Positions 26,596-39,765 of a stretch of 64,000 nt of DNA are shown piece after piece (position 1 is the first letter of the stretch; each line of letters opens with the position of its first letter). This DNA is from Apiospora phragmitis. Taxonomy: Eukaryota; Ascomycota; Sordariomycetes; Amphisphaeriales; Apiosporaceae. The notes under the pieces are model-generated. The model saw only the letters and a program-made list of their open reading frames with translations. It was not told the DNA's origin and searched no databases. A program made the position numbers and the translations under genes. Location of the stretch: assembly GCA_038363925.1 (NCBI GenBank), contig JAQQWL010000008.1:1426001-1490000 (forward strand), given 5' to 3'.

Positions 26596-27607
26596 AAAAG
26601 AGAGAGAATTAGGGAAGAAATAGGGAAGAGGTGTAGAAGAGAAAGTCAAATGGCGATTATAATGCAAGTTAATAAGCCAAATGAACAAACCCACGTCATA
26701 CCCTTTTCCGGACGAGTGGCGTCGTTACAATAAGGTCCTCTGATTACTTAATGTGCTTGCTCGTATCTTTAGATTCCCGACATTCCACGGCTGCTGCCGT
26801 GCCTCTGTTGTTATATTGGTTCTATCCCTTGCTTTGCTGTGCCTCGTGCGACTCAATCGGGTGGGATGGGGTGCGCGAAGGAAGCTGACCCATGTGGGCA
26901 AGTTTGCTTGCAGTGATCAATCACGCAACGCCATTCGACCTACCGGTACTTGAAGGAGTGACTGCAGAACGACTCCAGAAACACGACGTTGCGGAACTGG
27001 AAAGTGACATGTGAGTTCGTTACGGGTGAGGCGCATCAGGAAGGGGGGAAGCAAACAGCAGTGAACCCAACCCAACCGATGCCAAGACCCAATGCGGGCT
27101 TCATGTTTATTCATCAGGTTCAGGATCACTTGAAGGGTAGACGATGTTCTGCACGAAATATGTAGATACATGTTTCAATTTCTTTACACATTATTTCGAG
27201 AAAACAGACACATATTAGCTAAGTAGATAGATATAACTACTTACATAAAATTCGTACTGCGCCAACACCGGTTGAGACCCTGAACCAGACCCGTACAGCC
27301 CGGGCTTCTGGATGTACCAAACATGTGCTCAAAGAGGTCTGCAAGTAAAAGGAGGTGTTTCTTCGTTCGCCATAGTTGCTTGCCATGTACAATATTATCC
27401 GTGTAAGATGGACAACTGGATTACGTCGAATCATCAAGTCACCACACAAGTTAAATCTTGTCACAGTTAGGTACACAAGAAGTCGACTGATGTACAATAC
27501 CAGGTGAATCACTCTCTGTCTGTATATACATAATGGCACTTCAAGGAATAACGAATATTTCCTTGGTCAAACAGATGCTATGCAACGCCACGCTACCTCG
27601 CGCTACC
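26596..27607. other. Convergent intergenic region
   Basis: 3' flanks of the SDR and acyl-CoA synthetase genes. No gene or clear repeat seen. Confidence 0.5.
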
Positions 27608-29797
27608 TCATGATGACGATGACGACGACGATTCCGAGAGCAAGCTAACCGCCATGTCGCGCAACCTGTACTTCTGGATCTTCCCGCTCGCCGTCTTGGG
27701 GTAGTCATCGACAAACCAGATATAGCTCGGCACCAGGTGCGAGCTCAGCTTCTCGCGGACCCAGGCCTTCAAATCCTCCTTCTTCAAGACCTGTTGTCTG
27801 TTTGCGGGTTGCTGCTTCTCCTCGGCGACCCATCCCGCATGCGGCACCACAAACACCCCAACCACCTCCCCGTACCGCGCATGCGGCACCCCGACCACAC
27901 TCACATCGCCGACCCCCGGGCACTGCAGCAGGCAGTTCTCGACCTCGAGCGGGTGTATGTTCTCGCCGCCCCGGATGATCAGGTCCTTGATGCGGCCCGT
28001 GATGGCGACGTAGCCCTCGCCGTCCATGCGCGCCTCGTCGCCGCTGTACATCCAGGCCCGCCCGTCGGGGCTGTCGGACGCCGCCACGCAGTCCTCGCGC
28101 GTCCGCACCGCGTCGTTCCAGTATCCCTGCATCACCAGGTACCCGCTGGCGGCGAGCTCGCCCCGCTCGCCTCGCGCTAAGATGACGGACCGGTCGTGCG
28201 GGTCGACGACTTTGACTGCCGTGTGCGGCATGGCGCGGCCCACGGTCCCCGTCCGCCGCTCGATGGGATCGTGGGGGCTCGTCATCAGGCTCACGGGGCT
28301 CGTCTCGGTCTGGCCATAGCAGATGACGAGATCGTGCAGGCCCAGGGTCGCGTACAGGCGACGCATCAGGCTCTCGGGCACGGAGCTGCCGGCCGCGATG
28401 CCCTTGCGCAGGGCCTGGAAGGGCAGCTGTTCCGGGTGCACACCCTTCAGTTGCTCGCGCAGGGCCGGCGAAGACTCGAGCAGTTCGAGTTCCGCGACGA
28501 ACATGGTCGCGACGCCGTACAGGCCCGTGGCGTCTTGCTCCGCGGCCATGAGCAGGCTGGCGGCCGGGTCGAAGGCGGGCGAGGGAAAGAGGATCGCGGC
28601 GCCCGTCGTCGCCGTCGCCATGTAGCCCAGCACGCAGCCGAAGCAGTGGAACAGGGGCGGCGGCACGACGACGCGGTCGGCCAGCTCGAGGCCCATGCGC
28701 GCCGCGATCAGCCGCCCGTTGTTGAGGATGCAGTTGTGGGAGAGCTGGGCCGCCTTCGGGAGCGAGGTGGTGCCCGACGTGAACTGGATGTTGATGGTCT
28801 CGTCGGCCGACAGGGGGCTGTCGGGTAGGACGTTCTGCGAGGAAGAAGACGAGGACGACAGGAGCTCCGAAAGCGGCGTGAGGGCGCGTAGCCTCTCGAG
28901 CGGGAACTCGACTCTCGGGTGCCACGATCGGTTGTCTACGATGATGACGGACTCCAGTGTCGGGACCTGTTCGGAGGAGATACCGGCAGCGGTGGCCATG
29001 TCGGGGATGAAGGACTCGAGCAGCGGCAGATTGCTCCGGCCCCGGCATGGCTTGTAAGGCAAGTCGGTCACGGCCCCGATGATGAGCGTCTTGGCGCCCA
29101 GGTGCGCCAGCGCCGCGGTGAGCTGGTGCTGGTTGAAGCTGGGGTTGAGCGGCACGAGGATGGCGCCCAGCTTGAAGACGGCGTAGGTCAGGGCCGCGTT
29201 CTCCAGGACGTTTCCCAAGCTCACGGCGACTCGGTCGCCCTTTCGGACGCCCGTGGAGCGCAGAGCATGCGCCAGCCGGTTGGACAGGACATCCAGTCCT
29301 TCGTAGGTGAGGACCTCGGTGGGCGGTGGCTTCTCGAATCCTGTGGAGTTCTGGGAGCACGAAAGGAGATCGGCCGCTGTGGGCGCCCGACACATGACGG
29401 CTGGACGGTCGCCATGTTTGGACACGATGCCGGCGAAGTGTTCTGATATTGTATCGTAGGACAGCGGAGGCTATTGGTCTGTAAGCAGTGTGCTTCGGGT
29501 ATATCTGCCAAGAAATGAAGAGCTGTGTAGAGAATGTGCCGTATTATAACACCCCCCAATCTTCCCATCTAATGTAACAACGAAACCCAGCGCTACTTCT
29601 TCCACCCTGGCACTGTTTTCGACGGATATGTTAACCCATTCAGAAAGTAAGAAAGGCTGACTTACCTCGGTAAGTCCTTCAGAGTAGCTCAAGCTCCCAC
29701 CAGACATTGCCCTCCTTTGAAGCCCATGGCATCTCGACGGAAAGCTCCCTAGTATATACCGGGCCAAGCGCAGCGTACCTCTTGAGCGAAGAGCCAT
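27608..29797 (-). CDS. Acyl-CoA synthetase (ANL superfamily AMP-dependent ligase), two exons
   Basis: Exon 1 is 29666-29797, the intron 29471-29665 (GTAAGT...TAG, 195 nt, the longest placed here) and exon 2 27608-29470; about 664 residues, frame intact. All core motifs of adenylate-forming enzymes are visible: P-loop FTSGTTSLPKA, A5 ICYGQTETSP, A7 YSGDE, hinge GRIKDLIIRGGENIHP and C-terminal catalytic Lys in PKTASGKIQK. The layout fits medium/short-chain fatty-acyl-CoA synthetases (ACSF2-like). Exon 1 encodes an Arg-rich, acid-free N-terminus (MALRSRGTLRLARY...), typical of a mitochondrial presequence, and is joined by splicing to PPLSYDTISEHFAGI, the normal family start. The C-terminus ends in a run of Ser with no peroxisomal tripeptide. 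An internal Met at 29425 would drop the targeting sequence. Confidence 0.92.
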
Positions 29798-30874
29798 TGT
29801 CGGCTCCTTTCCTTCAACTCTTACCCGGCAACCGAAAGCCTCGTTCTATGTATGTGTGTTAAAGAAAAAAGATTTCATTCACTCAAGACACTCTGCTCTG
29901 ACCGTGACGCCGGCTGAGTTTGAGATACACGAGCCAGGTCACGCTTCCCTGCCGCTATGCGGGGTCGAGGTTCCCCCAAGTCCACTCTGCTGCGGCGTCT
30001 GTCAGGATATGGGGTGACTGGCTACGTAATTCTGCAGCAGGGAATTCGCTCACTGACCTATTCCAGTAGTATCCTGCGGCACGGAAGAAATATGGAAAAT
30101 CGACACAACTAGATCAAAAGACATCTTTCAGGCAACCTATTTTTCAAAGCACCCAAAGCTGTTGACCTGTAACTCATTCTTCTGTTGGAGATCTAGACGT
30201 CGAAGAGTGTGGGGTAATCGCGGGTAACAGGATCTGGTTTTAGAGTTGAAGTCTGGGGATTTGCGGAGAAGCGCCCGCGCTGCCCCATTCCCCCAACTGC
30301 CCAATCAATAACTTTGCCATGACATGACAGATGCCAATGCCATAACGTCTGTTGGCACTGCATAAACGTAACGAATGGGTGTTGGCAAAGGCAAATCGTT
30401 CATCATGTATAGTGGAGGTGCTATTGGAAAAAAGCCCATGTTTTAGGGCGTTAATAACGCGTACCTAGCGTTATTAAAAGTCGTATGCTGTTTGTCCTCC
30501 AATCCTCTAAAGTCAACATCTATGACCTCTCCTTTCCCCCTGAACGACAGTGCGTCTTCCCCGGATCTGCGGTTGCTGACGATGCCATACTAGTAACGCC
30601 ATGCTCTGCCATGCTCTATGCATTGGTAATGAGTATATACAGGTGGGTGATAGGAATGCGTGTTTCGTTTTCGGCCTTCTTTTTTTCTTCTCCTTATTGT
30701 TGTGAAAATGATGCCGTTTCTTCGTACACACATGAACCGCGCCAGGCGCCCCTTATAGTCTAGATTATAACCAAAAGACATGATGAAAAACACCCATACA
30801 AATATAATACAACGAAGTTTCGCAACAGGAAGTGGTAAGAAGGTTCAAGTACTCCAAGGTGCTAGGATGAATCT
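29798..30874. other. Intergenic stretch
   Basis: Promoter side of the acyl-CoA synthetase and 3' flank of the GT32 gene. No supportable gene. Confidence 0.5.
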
Positions 30875-32072
30875 CTAGCTCATCTGCTCGCCAATGTGAC
30901 GCTCGCTCTCGGGTTTCCAAGTACCTATATATCATGTCGAGTTAGTAATCACGTAAAACCGTCAAAAAGGATAGTCCATTAACTGCGGAAGAAAAACTCA
31001 CCTTCAAAGTCGTGCTTAACGAAGGCCATGGGGTCGTCGGGCTCCTTGGCGCCCATCTGCTGCACACCGGGCGAGAAGCTGGTTATGGGCAGGACAACGA
31101 CATCCCCACCTTCTTCGGGCTCTCTATGCCCGTGAAGTTCAGGTACGTGATGTTGCCCTTGCTGGCGCTCATATCAAAGTAGCGCGGGTTGTTGAGGTAG
31201 TCGAAGACGGTGTCGGTCCAGATGGCCGGGCCCGTGAACTCGACGACGCTCTGGTCCTTGGTGATGAAGGGACCGCCCGCGCGCGCCCGCCGCAGCGTCT
31301 CCTCGGTGATGCGCGTCACGATGTCGCGCAGCACGGGGTGGCCGGATTTCGCCTGGATGGTCCACTGGCAGAACTGGATGCGGCGGCTGTACCATTCCTT
31401 CCAGTCGGCGCGGTCCGGGTCGGCCTCGATGCCCACGACCAGACCGATGCTCTCCTTGGGCACGTGGTCGGGGATCCACTGCAGCGCGCTCTTGAGGGCG
31501 AAGGTGTCGATGTCCGAGTAGATGCCGCCGCGCGCCAGCAGGATCAGGTAGCGGAAGAAGTCGGCCTTGAGGACCGGCTGCGGCAGCGCGTGGTAGGCCT
31601 CGAGCACCTCGGGCACCGCGGCGTACAGCACGCGCAGCAGGTGGATGGCGACCTGGTCGGTGATGACCTCGTGCACGAATCCGGGATGCTGTTCGGTCCA
31701 ACTGGCTTCCTGTTCCCGGAACGCGAACTCCTCATCCGCCGGGGTGTACCGCCAGGTCTGCCAGATGTAGGCCGGGAACTTGGTCTCGACATCGTAGGGG
31801 TATTGGTAGGCGAGCTTGTCGTACAGCGTCATCTTGGACGTGTCTATGATGGGCTTCTGCGCGGGGACATGTTTCTCTTGTGGCGGCGCGGCCCCGGCTG
31901 CGACGGAGCCGCCTTTCGTGTGCGATGCGCCCTTCTCGGCGTCGGCGGGTCGGTTCTTGGGTAGGTCAGGTATCGAATCGTCGCTCGCGGTGGTGCCGTG
32001 GGAGCGGCGGAGGAGGAAGAAGGCGGTAAGAAGGAAGGCGGCGAAAATGAGGGCGCGTTTAAAGGACAACAT
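30875..32072 (-). CDS. GT32 alpha-1,6-mannosyltransferase, Och1-like, two exons, one frameshift
   Basis: Exon 1 is 31002-32072, the intron 30925-31001 (GTGAGT...TAG with a perfect TACTAAC branch site) and exon 2 30875-30924. The protein starts with a short cytosolic tail and signal anchor (ALIFAAFLLTAFFLL), then a Pro/Ala-rich stem and the glycosyltransferase domain: the opening PAYIWQTWR, the core LKADFFRYLILLARGGIYSDID and the DXD motif of the GT32 family (DID). Och1-type enzymes add the first alpha-1,6-mannose to N-glycans in the Golgi. Frame is lost at 31104-31107, where a run of four C (plus strand) appears one base short: the reading KKVGMSLSCP then stop becomes KKVGDVVVLPITSFSPG if a base is added. 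That restored frame runs through the intron to the natural end FEGTWKPESERHIGEQMS. Confidence 0.88.
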
Positions 32073-35000
32073 GGTCGGCGATGGTGGTCAAGAAACCCTT
32101 CTCCCCTTCCTGGGATTGGGCAACAAGAAAACGACGCAGGGCTGGCTTGGTCGGAGATCAATTGCAGGGCGTACTGTGATTGATAAAGAGAAAGAAGGAC
32201 TAGGATTTCGAAAGGAATAGGCGGCAGCCGGCCCTATTATGGAAATAAGAGGTACAGGTAGCGTAAGGTGAGGATGACACGACAACGCAGTCGAGCAACG
32301 CAACGCAAGGAGCGCCGATCAGCGGCGGATTGGGCGGAATGGATACGTAGCACTGCTTTTTTTGCAGCTGAGGTGTGATGGGCTCAAGTCGGTCAGAGGA
32401 AACGAAAGGGTGCACACAACCTCCACCCAGCTAGCACCTTAGGTTAAACGATAGTAAGAAAGAGGGAGATGAGAAGAAGGGTAGCGGGACGCAGGTATCT
32501 CCATCAGGTTGTACACAGCATCGGGGTCGGTCGGTCGGTCAGTATTGGAGGAAACGAATTGATACCAGGTTCACGATCGTCACGAACCTATCAATTAAGC
32601 AATCTATTTTATCTTTTTTTAAAGTGCCAACCCTTCCCCTATCCTCAGGCCGACTTTTATTTTTTTCAGGGACCCTGAGCGAACTAGGCGAAGACCTTGG
32701 CTGTGTTTCTTCAAGCTTCAGTGCTGCAGGTCCCCCACTCTTTTCGATCCTGGGCCCGCGAACCCCCAAGCTTCCGGTTACAGCGACATGCGCCACGGCG
32801 TGTACAAGACACCTGTTTCCCCAAGTTGCCAGCCCGCCAATATCCAGTCACCATCTCGTCGTTTTCACGTCAGTCTGTGTGTTGGTCTAGTCCGTTTCAT
32901 CATCTACAGTACTCCGTATATCGTTACTTTTTGTTACACGTTATTCAAATAATTCAACGGGAGAGAGTGTGTCCTGCTTGCGCCCATACTGACTTTCCCA
33001 CGGGGGTACAATAACGAGACACTTCTGATAACGCTTCGGGTTGGACCAGACCCCACTTCGAAATTACCTGAGCTACATGTACAGATGGATCAATCCTACC
33101 ACTGGCAGATGTGATCCAGATGCCGTAGGTATATTTACAATCGCCTCCAACATCCGTGTCTTCGTAGCAGAAACAAAACTTTTGAGCTTTCGTCGGCCCG
33201 CGAGCTAATTCGCCGTCTCATACGTCTTCATGAGCAGTTGGCCATGCTTTGGGAGCGTAACAAGTCAAGTGGCATCTTCATTTTGGTCTACCGCATCAGC
33301 AATACGAAAAACTACTGTCGTCACTTGCACATAAGCCAATGTTCTCTCAGACGGACTTTTTAATTTTGCCACATATGCGTGCAGATACACTTTACGCATG
33401 ATCTTATATAAGCCTCCATGAGGGGCTATCTGTAAATGGAGGCCATATGGTTTCCCTCTTGGATGCTCCTGTAGTCGTTGATGGGTTTGTCTTTGCCTTG
33501 CTAGATTCGCATGGGGGGAATGCTTCTATCCACATCCCCTTATTATGCAATCTGGCGCTCCTACAAGGGAATGAACATTGACGCCCCATAACATAAAACT
33601 CCATGAAAGCATATGAACATGATAGAATGCGTACAAGGAAACGGGGGTGCTAGAACGAGAGATGGGTTTCGTTCCTTCTCATCCATCACCCGTAGGTTGT
33701 GAAGTAAGGGTGGCATCCTCGGTTAAGCTGTTGGATGCCACGGAGCACGTACACGCACACATATACATACCCGCTCAGGCGACTTTCTCACGGGATCCGA
33801 CGTACCTGATATCAGGCTCAACTGGTGTGCGAGCTGGCTTGGTCTGTTGGAGAGGAATGGCGTTTCGAAAGTTTCGTGGTGATATCGCGCCGGATTGCCT
33901 GACCAAGGACGCCCATTCATCAGTTATCAAAATTGGCTGGGAACCAGTTCCCCCATTCTCCCCAGGCCATCCCATCGAATGGAATGAATTTATACCATGT
34001 TCAAAAGTAACTTCTAATGATAACTTGGAGGCTGGCCCTACCAGAACCGAAGTATAGACCTGGAAGTTTTCTGCTGGAGTGCCAGACTCCTTAATACCTT
34101 CTACGTCGAACAAACGCCATCATCACCATGGTTTAACAACTTCTCATCAGCTATATGAGAGCTCTATGGATGAATGAACACGGCCCCGAATCCGCTGTAA
34201 TATGTCTTCCAGCGTGTGAAGCCGCAGAGGTGTATCGGCATCGTGGGGGTAGGAAGAGTGTGGGAGGTATGCTACTCCTTCAACAGCGTCAGAACCAACT
34301 CCCCCGAGATAAAGACAGTCTTGGAAACGAGGCAGCATGTCAAGCCATATATATCTTGCGAATATACCAACCAGAAACACTCGTCATATATTGCTCGCGC
34401 ATCACAGAAAGGAGCCCGACCCACAATAGCAGAAGAAGTGAGTCTTGGCCGCTCACTGTTCTATCCTCTTCAGTCACCAATTCCCGTAAGCGAAGCGTTA
34501 CTGACTATCAGCTAAGGAGAAACCACACGAACGCGAGATATATCATGGCTGATCACGTCCCAACTAAATAACTTCACTCGTTCGATGGCCAGATATTTAT
34601 TACCTTGAAGGAGGAATGTTATTCTTTTCTATCATGTTGGCTTTCTCGAGAGCCCGTCCGCTCCTTGTTCGCTTCAGCTGGATATGCAATTGCAATTGCC
34701 GTCGATGTTTTTCTTTCCTATCTAGCTTCTTACTTACACAATAATGATGCCCGGCAACCTTCTGGCACTCACTTGTGATGTATATTGCCGAGCCGACGAC
34801 ATGACTGTAAGGTCAATTGATACTCAAGTTTAAGCAAAGGATCAATTCATCCTGTCAGATATCACGTCAACGAAGTCAACTAGACCAGATCTTTCACCCA
34901 CTGCCAACCAACAGTATCCGAACACCATTGCTGTTGAGAGATAGCCTTGGCTGACGCAATGGTCGTCCACGATGCTTGCTCTCTCGTTACGTTAGGGGTT

Positions 35001-35121
35001 ACTTGGCGTTTGTCTTAGTAGGCGCAGCTTCTATCGCCACACCAAACAAGCCACCCGTATTAGCGGCAACCACCTAAACCCCACCCCCACGACGTTGAAA
35101 CATATCTCTTGAACCAATCGC

Positions 35122-35141
35122 TTTTTTTTTTTTTTTTTTTT
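35122..35141. repeat. Poly-T tract
   Basis: Twenty consecutive T. Could be a poly-A tail of an old retroelement insertion on the minus strand, but no element body is recognisable beside it. Confidence 0.8.
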
Positions 35142-35832
35142 CGGTGTGATTCCGTTTGACTGCGCGCCGATGTTGCCGAGTTGTCGATTGTGTCTGCCGT
35201 CTGGCCCGAGCCAACGCACACCGTCTGCCATCGCCCGCTTTTGCTCCAATCTTTTGCTGCAGCGTCGTCACGACCAGGTTGCATTCCGAGGGAACTGTCT
35301 CGGATAACCTACATACAATCTCCATCGGGCTTCTCTCGGCCGTCCATCCCTGCCGGCTCCCGAGAGTTGCGGGCCGCTGGGCGCAGCAGTTCGTCTGTGC
35401 TAAATTTGGCTCTCGCTCGCTGCGTCCCAACTTCCTGTCTCCAGTTTATGCATAAGTATTTCACCTGAACTCTAACCCGCACAGAGGGTTTCCTCATGCG
35501 CGGTCTGTCAGTCAGTGGCGCGCACCATGCGCCTCTGAGACTGACCGAGGATCATTCGATAACAAACGGGTCCGCCTTGGGTAAGGTTTGTTTGCTATTA
35601 ATATACCTGAATTCAAGCCGAGTGAGCGGAGGTGGGCCCCGCCTTAGTGCCAACCCGAGGCCGGCGACGGCCTAGAGTGGAAGTGAGCTGGACGCTGTGC
35701 CTCCGACCATTGACTCCGTATTCCTGACCGGATACCACCATAATTTCCTCGGATGGTTGCTCTGGGATTATGCGTATAAGACACACAATCTTGGCCTGGC
35801 CACGCATGCTCGTTCTATTGTTATTGGGTGCC

Positions 35833-35849
35833 TTTTTTTTTTTTTTTTT
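35833..35849. repeat. Poly-T tract
   Basis: Seventeen consecutive T followed by a pyrimidine-rich stretch; the second such tract within 0.7 kb. Confidence 0.8.
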
Positions 35850-37002
35850 CTTTCTTTTAGATTATATGCTTTTCTGGGCTTTGTCATAGTGACTGGAACC
35901 CCGATCAGTAGATGCACATTTCAGTATCTACATTCTAGTAGGCAGCCATGTAACACTCGCCAAGCTCAGGAAGTAATTAACCGAATTCCGATTACTCCGA
36001 GAACTCTAATAACAGTACCGGCGTAGATGTCACCAATTAAGCCGAAGGTCGGAGATAGTGCTTGTTATACGGCAGGGATTCACTCGCAACTGAGTGTGGG
36101 TGCCGTACCCGGTGGCCTCACAACCCTGTATTTCCGGCGTGTCAACTGATGATAAGGTACTACATGTGTTGGGTTAATGAACCTGATACTAGACTCAGGT
36201 CAGCCAGATGATTGGCAATGCTCATTTAATAAAGTCTAACTACAACGGTAGGCATGCCGGGAACTACGGACCCCGGACGGGATCTGACTTTCAAAGACCG
36301 AGAATGGGCGATGCATAGTATGGGGTTGATGACAAACGAGATCGGCTGGAGCTGCCACAACTAGCAAAGACCTTCCGCTACACGAGTTAGCCGAGATATA
36401 CTGGCCCTTGTCTTGCATGTAAATGTTATTCTGTAAGGCAAGTCGAAAAGGAAAGATGTAGGTAGATGAAGTAATAACATTGATTGGTCCTACCCGCCAA
36501 GATAACCCCCCATTCGCATGACCTCCGACGTCTTCCCCGCATTTGATAGTACCCCAGTGGAATCCCCCACTCCACCACAAGCAAAGACACCACTCGGTAT
36601 TCGATGTGCCTGTGAAGCGAGGTACGAGGAGAGCTCTTCGCCAACCACTTCCTATATGAGACTTCATTTTCCTATCTTTTAGCGGATCTCGCATCCATTC
36701 TACAGATATGCGTGCATGACACGCTTATCGTGGCGATCTCGTACCTAATAATCGCCTCCGAAGTCGCGAAGACCTGACATCACATCAGCTGTCCTGGAAT
36801 ACTACAAGTAGAAGATCTAATCACCCCGCATATCTCTGCGCCCCAAGCTGAACTTCAATCACCACCTTTTCTTGGTTGTTGTTCAGCGTACCTGACTTGC
36901 ACCACCACCTCAGGTCATCTCGTGGCCGTCTCATCGCTACTACCCCCGCCGTACGATTCAGCTTCCACGAAACAGCGCAGACCGGTCTGCCAGACATTTC
37001 AG

Positions 37003-39423
37003 ATGGCTTCCGCTTCATCGTCCGTGCGGCCACATCCGCTGCAGAGGCCGAATAATGAGGAGATCCTTAAAGCAAAGGACATCCTCACGAAAAGCCATGA
37101 CTCCACGGAGCGTCTGCTCTTCAGGTTCACCTACCTCGAGGAGCCAAAACGAGAGGACCTGGTGAAGTACTTGGCCGCGGAGCATCAGGATAACAAGACC
37201 ACCGCCCTGCCCACCCTGCCTCGCATGGTCAAATTCGTCTACGATGCCATCAAGGGCCCCCGGGAGCATACCCTCGCCGATGCCGTAGTCGATATCGATT
37301 CGGGAGAAGTCGTGCACAAGCAGACGCATCCAACAGAAAGCCAGGCTGGTTACGCTCCGTAAGTCGTCACTAATATTTAACAGCGATTTGGCACTGTATA
37401 GATGTGAAGCTGACATGACACGCCTTTAGTTTCGAGTTTGCGCAATTTCAAGAAACATGTGCCAACTCGGACATGTTCAAAGAGGCTTTGAAAGAATTCG
37501 AGCTGCCACCCAACTTTACCATCACCATTGATCCCTGGCCGTATGGCGGACTGGACCCGGACGAGGCGATCCCTCGCTACATGCAGGGTCTCGTCTTTGC
37601 GCGCGATGCGTCCAAGGACAACCTCGATTCCAACCACTACGCCTACCCGCTCCCCATCATCCCTGTTATGGACTTCAACAAGAAGGAGCTCATTCGCATT
37701 GATCGCCTAGCCACCGGTGGCAAGGGCGATCCTCTGGAGCCTGCAGCTGCTTCTGAAACGCCCAAGAAGCTGTTCGCCAATTCCAATGCGGCCGAGTATG
37801 TCCCTGAGCTACTCGACCGCCCCCTCCGGACAGACATGAAGCCCATAAACATCACCCAGCCCGAAGGTGCTTCCTTCACCGTCAAGGACTCGTCGCTTGT
37901 CAACTGGCAGAAATGGAGTTTCCGAGTCGGCTTCTCTCCTCGCGAAGGTGCCGTGCTGCACGATCTCTGCTATGATAACAGACCGATCTTCTACCGCATG
38001 TCCTTCTCCGAAATGACCGTGCCGTACGGCGACCCTCGGCCGCCGTTCCACCGCAAGCAGGCCTTCGACTTTGGCGACGGCGGTGCCGGCCGCAGTGCCA
38101 ACAACCTGGGTCTGGGCTGCGACTGCCTGGGCGCGATCCACTACTTCGACGTGTGGGACACGGACCCGGAGGGCCAGCCGACGCTGTCGAAGAACGTCGT
38201 GTGCCTGCACGAGCAGGACGCCGGCATCGGCTGGAAGCACACCAACTTCCGTACGAGCCGCGCCGTCGTCACGCGCCTGCGCGAGCTCGTCGTGCAGTTC
38301 ATCATCACGCTGGCCAACTACGAGTACATCTTCGCCTACAAGCTGGACACGGCCGGCAACGTCACGCTCGAGACGCGCGCGACGGGTATTGTGAGCGTCG
38401 TCGCCATCGACGAGGGCAGGACGAGCGGTTATGGTAATATCGTGAGCCCGGGCGTCCTCGCCCAGAACCACCAGCACATCTTCGCGGCCCGCCTCGACCC
38501 GGCCGTCGACTCGTACGCCGACGGCGAGACCGCCGTCGTGCTCGAGGAGAGCCACCCGATCCCCTCCATCGACCCGGCCACGAACCCCTACGGCAACGGC
38601 TACGAGATCCGGCGCACGCCCCTCGAAAGAGCCGCTTTTGCCGACGCGGAACCAAAACTGAACCGCGTGGTGCGGCTCGAGAACCGGTCGCACAAAAACG
38701 CGGTCAGCGGCAAGCCCGTCGGCTACAAGTTCGCGCCCAGCGCGACGCAGCTGCTGCTCGCGCACCCGGACAGCACGCAGGCCAAGCGCGCGCCCTTTGC
38801 GCGCCACCACCTCTGGGTCACGGGCCACCGCGACGGCGAGCTCTGGGCTGCGGGCGAGTTCACCAACCAGTCGCGGGGCGAGGTCGGCGGCGTGCAGGCC
38901 ATGGTCGAGCGCGGGGACTGGTTTGCCAAGGATGGCGAGGCGGCTAACGGCAGTGCGGAGGGGGGAGGAGAGGGGAAGCTGAGCACGCCTGTGGTTTGGA
39001 CTGTGTTCGGGTTGACGCATAATCCTCGAGTTGAGGATTGGCCGGTAATGTAAGTCATACCTATCCATCACCTTGAGGGAGATAACAAAGGGGGAGGGAG
39101 GCAAAAGTTGGGTTATGTGCTAATTATCCATCAAAAACAACAGGCCCGTCGAGATTCACCAAGTCCACATTCGCCCGGCGGACTTCTTCACTAGCAACCC
39201 GGCCCTCGATGTGCCGTCGACCAAGAACGAGACCAGCGTCTTGGTCTCTTCTTCCTCTCCGTGCTGCGATGCCAAGGACAAGAAAGACACGGCCCAGGAA
39301 GATCCCGTTTCCCATATGCAGGGCTCGGGGCCTGACATGAAGCCCAAGGACGTCGGCAGTGGGAGCAAGGACAAGAAGAGATTGTCTTCGCTTTTGAGCG
39401 GGGTGTTCGGGAAGAAGGAGTAG
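37003..39423 (+). CDS. Copper (primary) amine oxidase, three exons
   Basis: Exons are 37003-37358, 37430-39049 and 39144-39423, with introns of 71 and 94 nt (GTAAGT...TAG/CAG); 751 residues, frame intact. The enzyme oxidatively deaminates primary amines to aldehydes, releasing ammonia and H2O2. The tyrosine that becomes topaquinone lies in TLANYEYIF (about Y416). The copper ligands are the His pair in NHQHIFAARLD (about 466/468) and a third His in RHHLW (about 578). The catalytic-base Asp region is AFDFGDGGAG. N2/N3-type domains precede the catalytic core, and DWPVMPVE, a conserved end motif, spans intron 2. After it comes a Ser/Lys-rich tail without obvious targeting tripeptide (ends KKE). 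The start chosen is MASASSS; an in-frame ATG 81 bases upstream would add 27 residues. It is convergent with the quinolinate phosphoribosyltransferase, 342 bp away. Confidence 0.95.
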
Positions 39424-39765
39424 ATATCTTGGATGACATGGATGCCATTTGTTTGCACTATCAACGATTATGATCATCATCGGCGCGGAGAGATATTCCC
39501 TCAACTGGACCCCCTTTTATACGAGGCAGGGTCATAATAGAACATAGCAGCAGGAGATATATTCGTCTGTCGACGATTATTACCACAGTTTTGAAAAGTG
39601 ATATGGCAGGATTCTTGATTTCAGTTGGTGGCGGCAACCAATTGATTTTGCAGCTGCTGGCGTATCCTACAATATGGACCAGAGAAACCAGCCCCATGCT
39701 CATAAATGTAGAAGGAACAAACGTTTCTACTTATCTTCTCTCGATCGACTCATAGCTGAAGAACA
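39424..39765. other. Convergent intergenic spacer
   Basis: 342 bases between two 3' ends; nothing seen beyond shared terminator-side sequence. Confidence 0.5.

Larger units (their letters stand above)
32073..37002. other. Long gene-free stretch between divergent GT32 and amine oxidase genes
   Basis: About 4.9 kb without a supportable gene. Short overlapping frames only. It contains two poly-T tracts (see separate entries). The right end, up to 37002, is the amine oxidase promoter and leader; an in-frame upstream ATG at 36922 is possible. Confidence 0.55.

Noticed and set aside
27705..29393. A 562-codon minus frame overlapping the acyl-CoA synthetase
   Set aside because: Arg/Pro/Gly-rich out-of-frame reading of the same exon; all ligase motifs are in the other frame.
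37809..39104. A 431-codon minus-strand open frame
   Set aside because: It lies exactly opposite the copper amine oxidase exon and is a GC-rich shadow of it with no domain.
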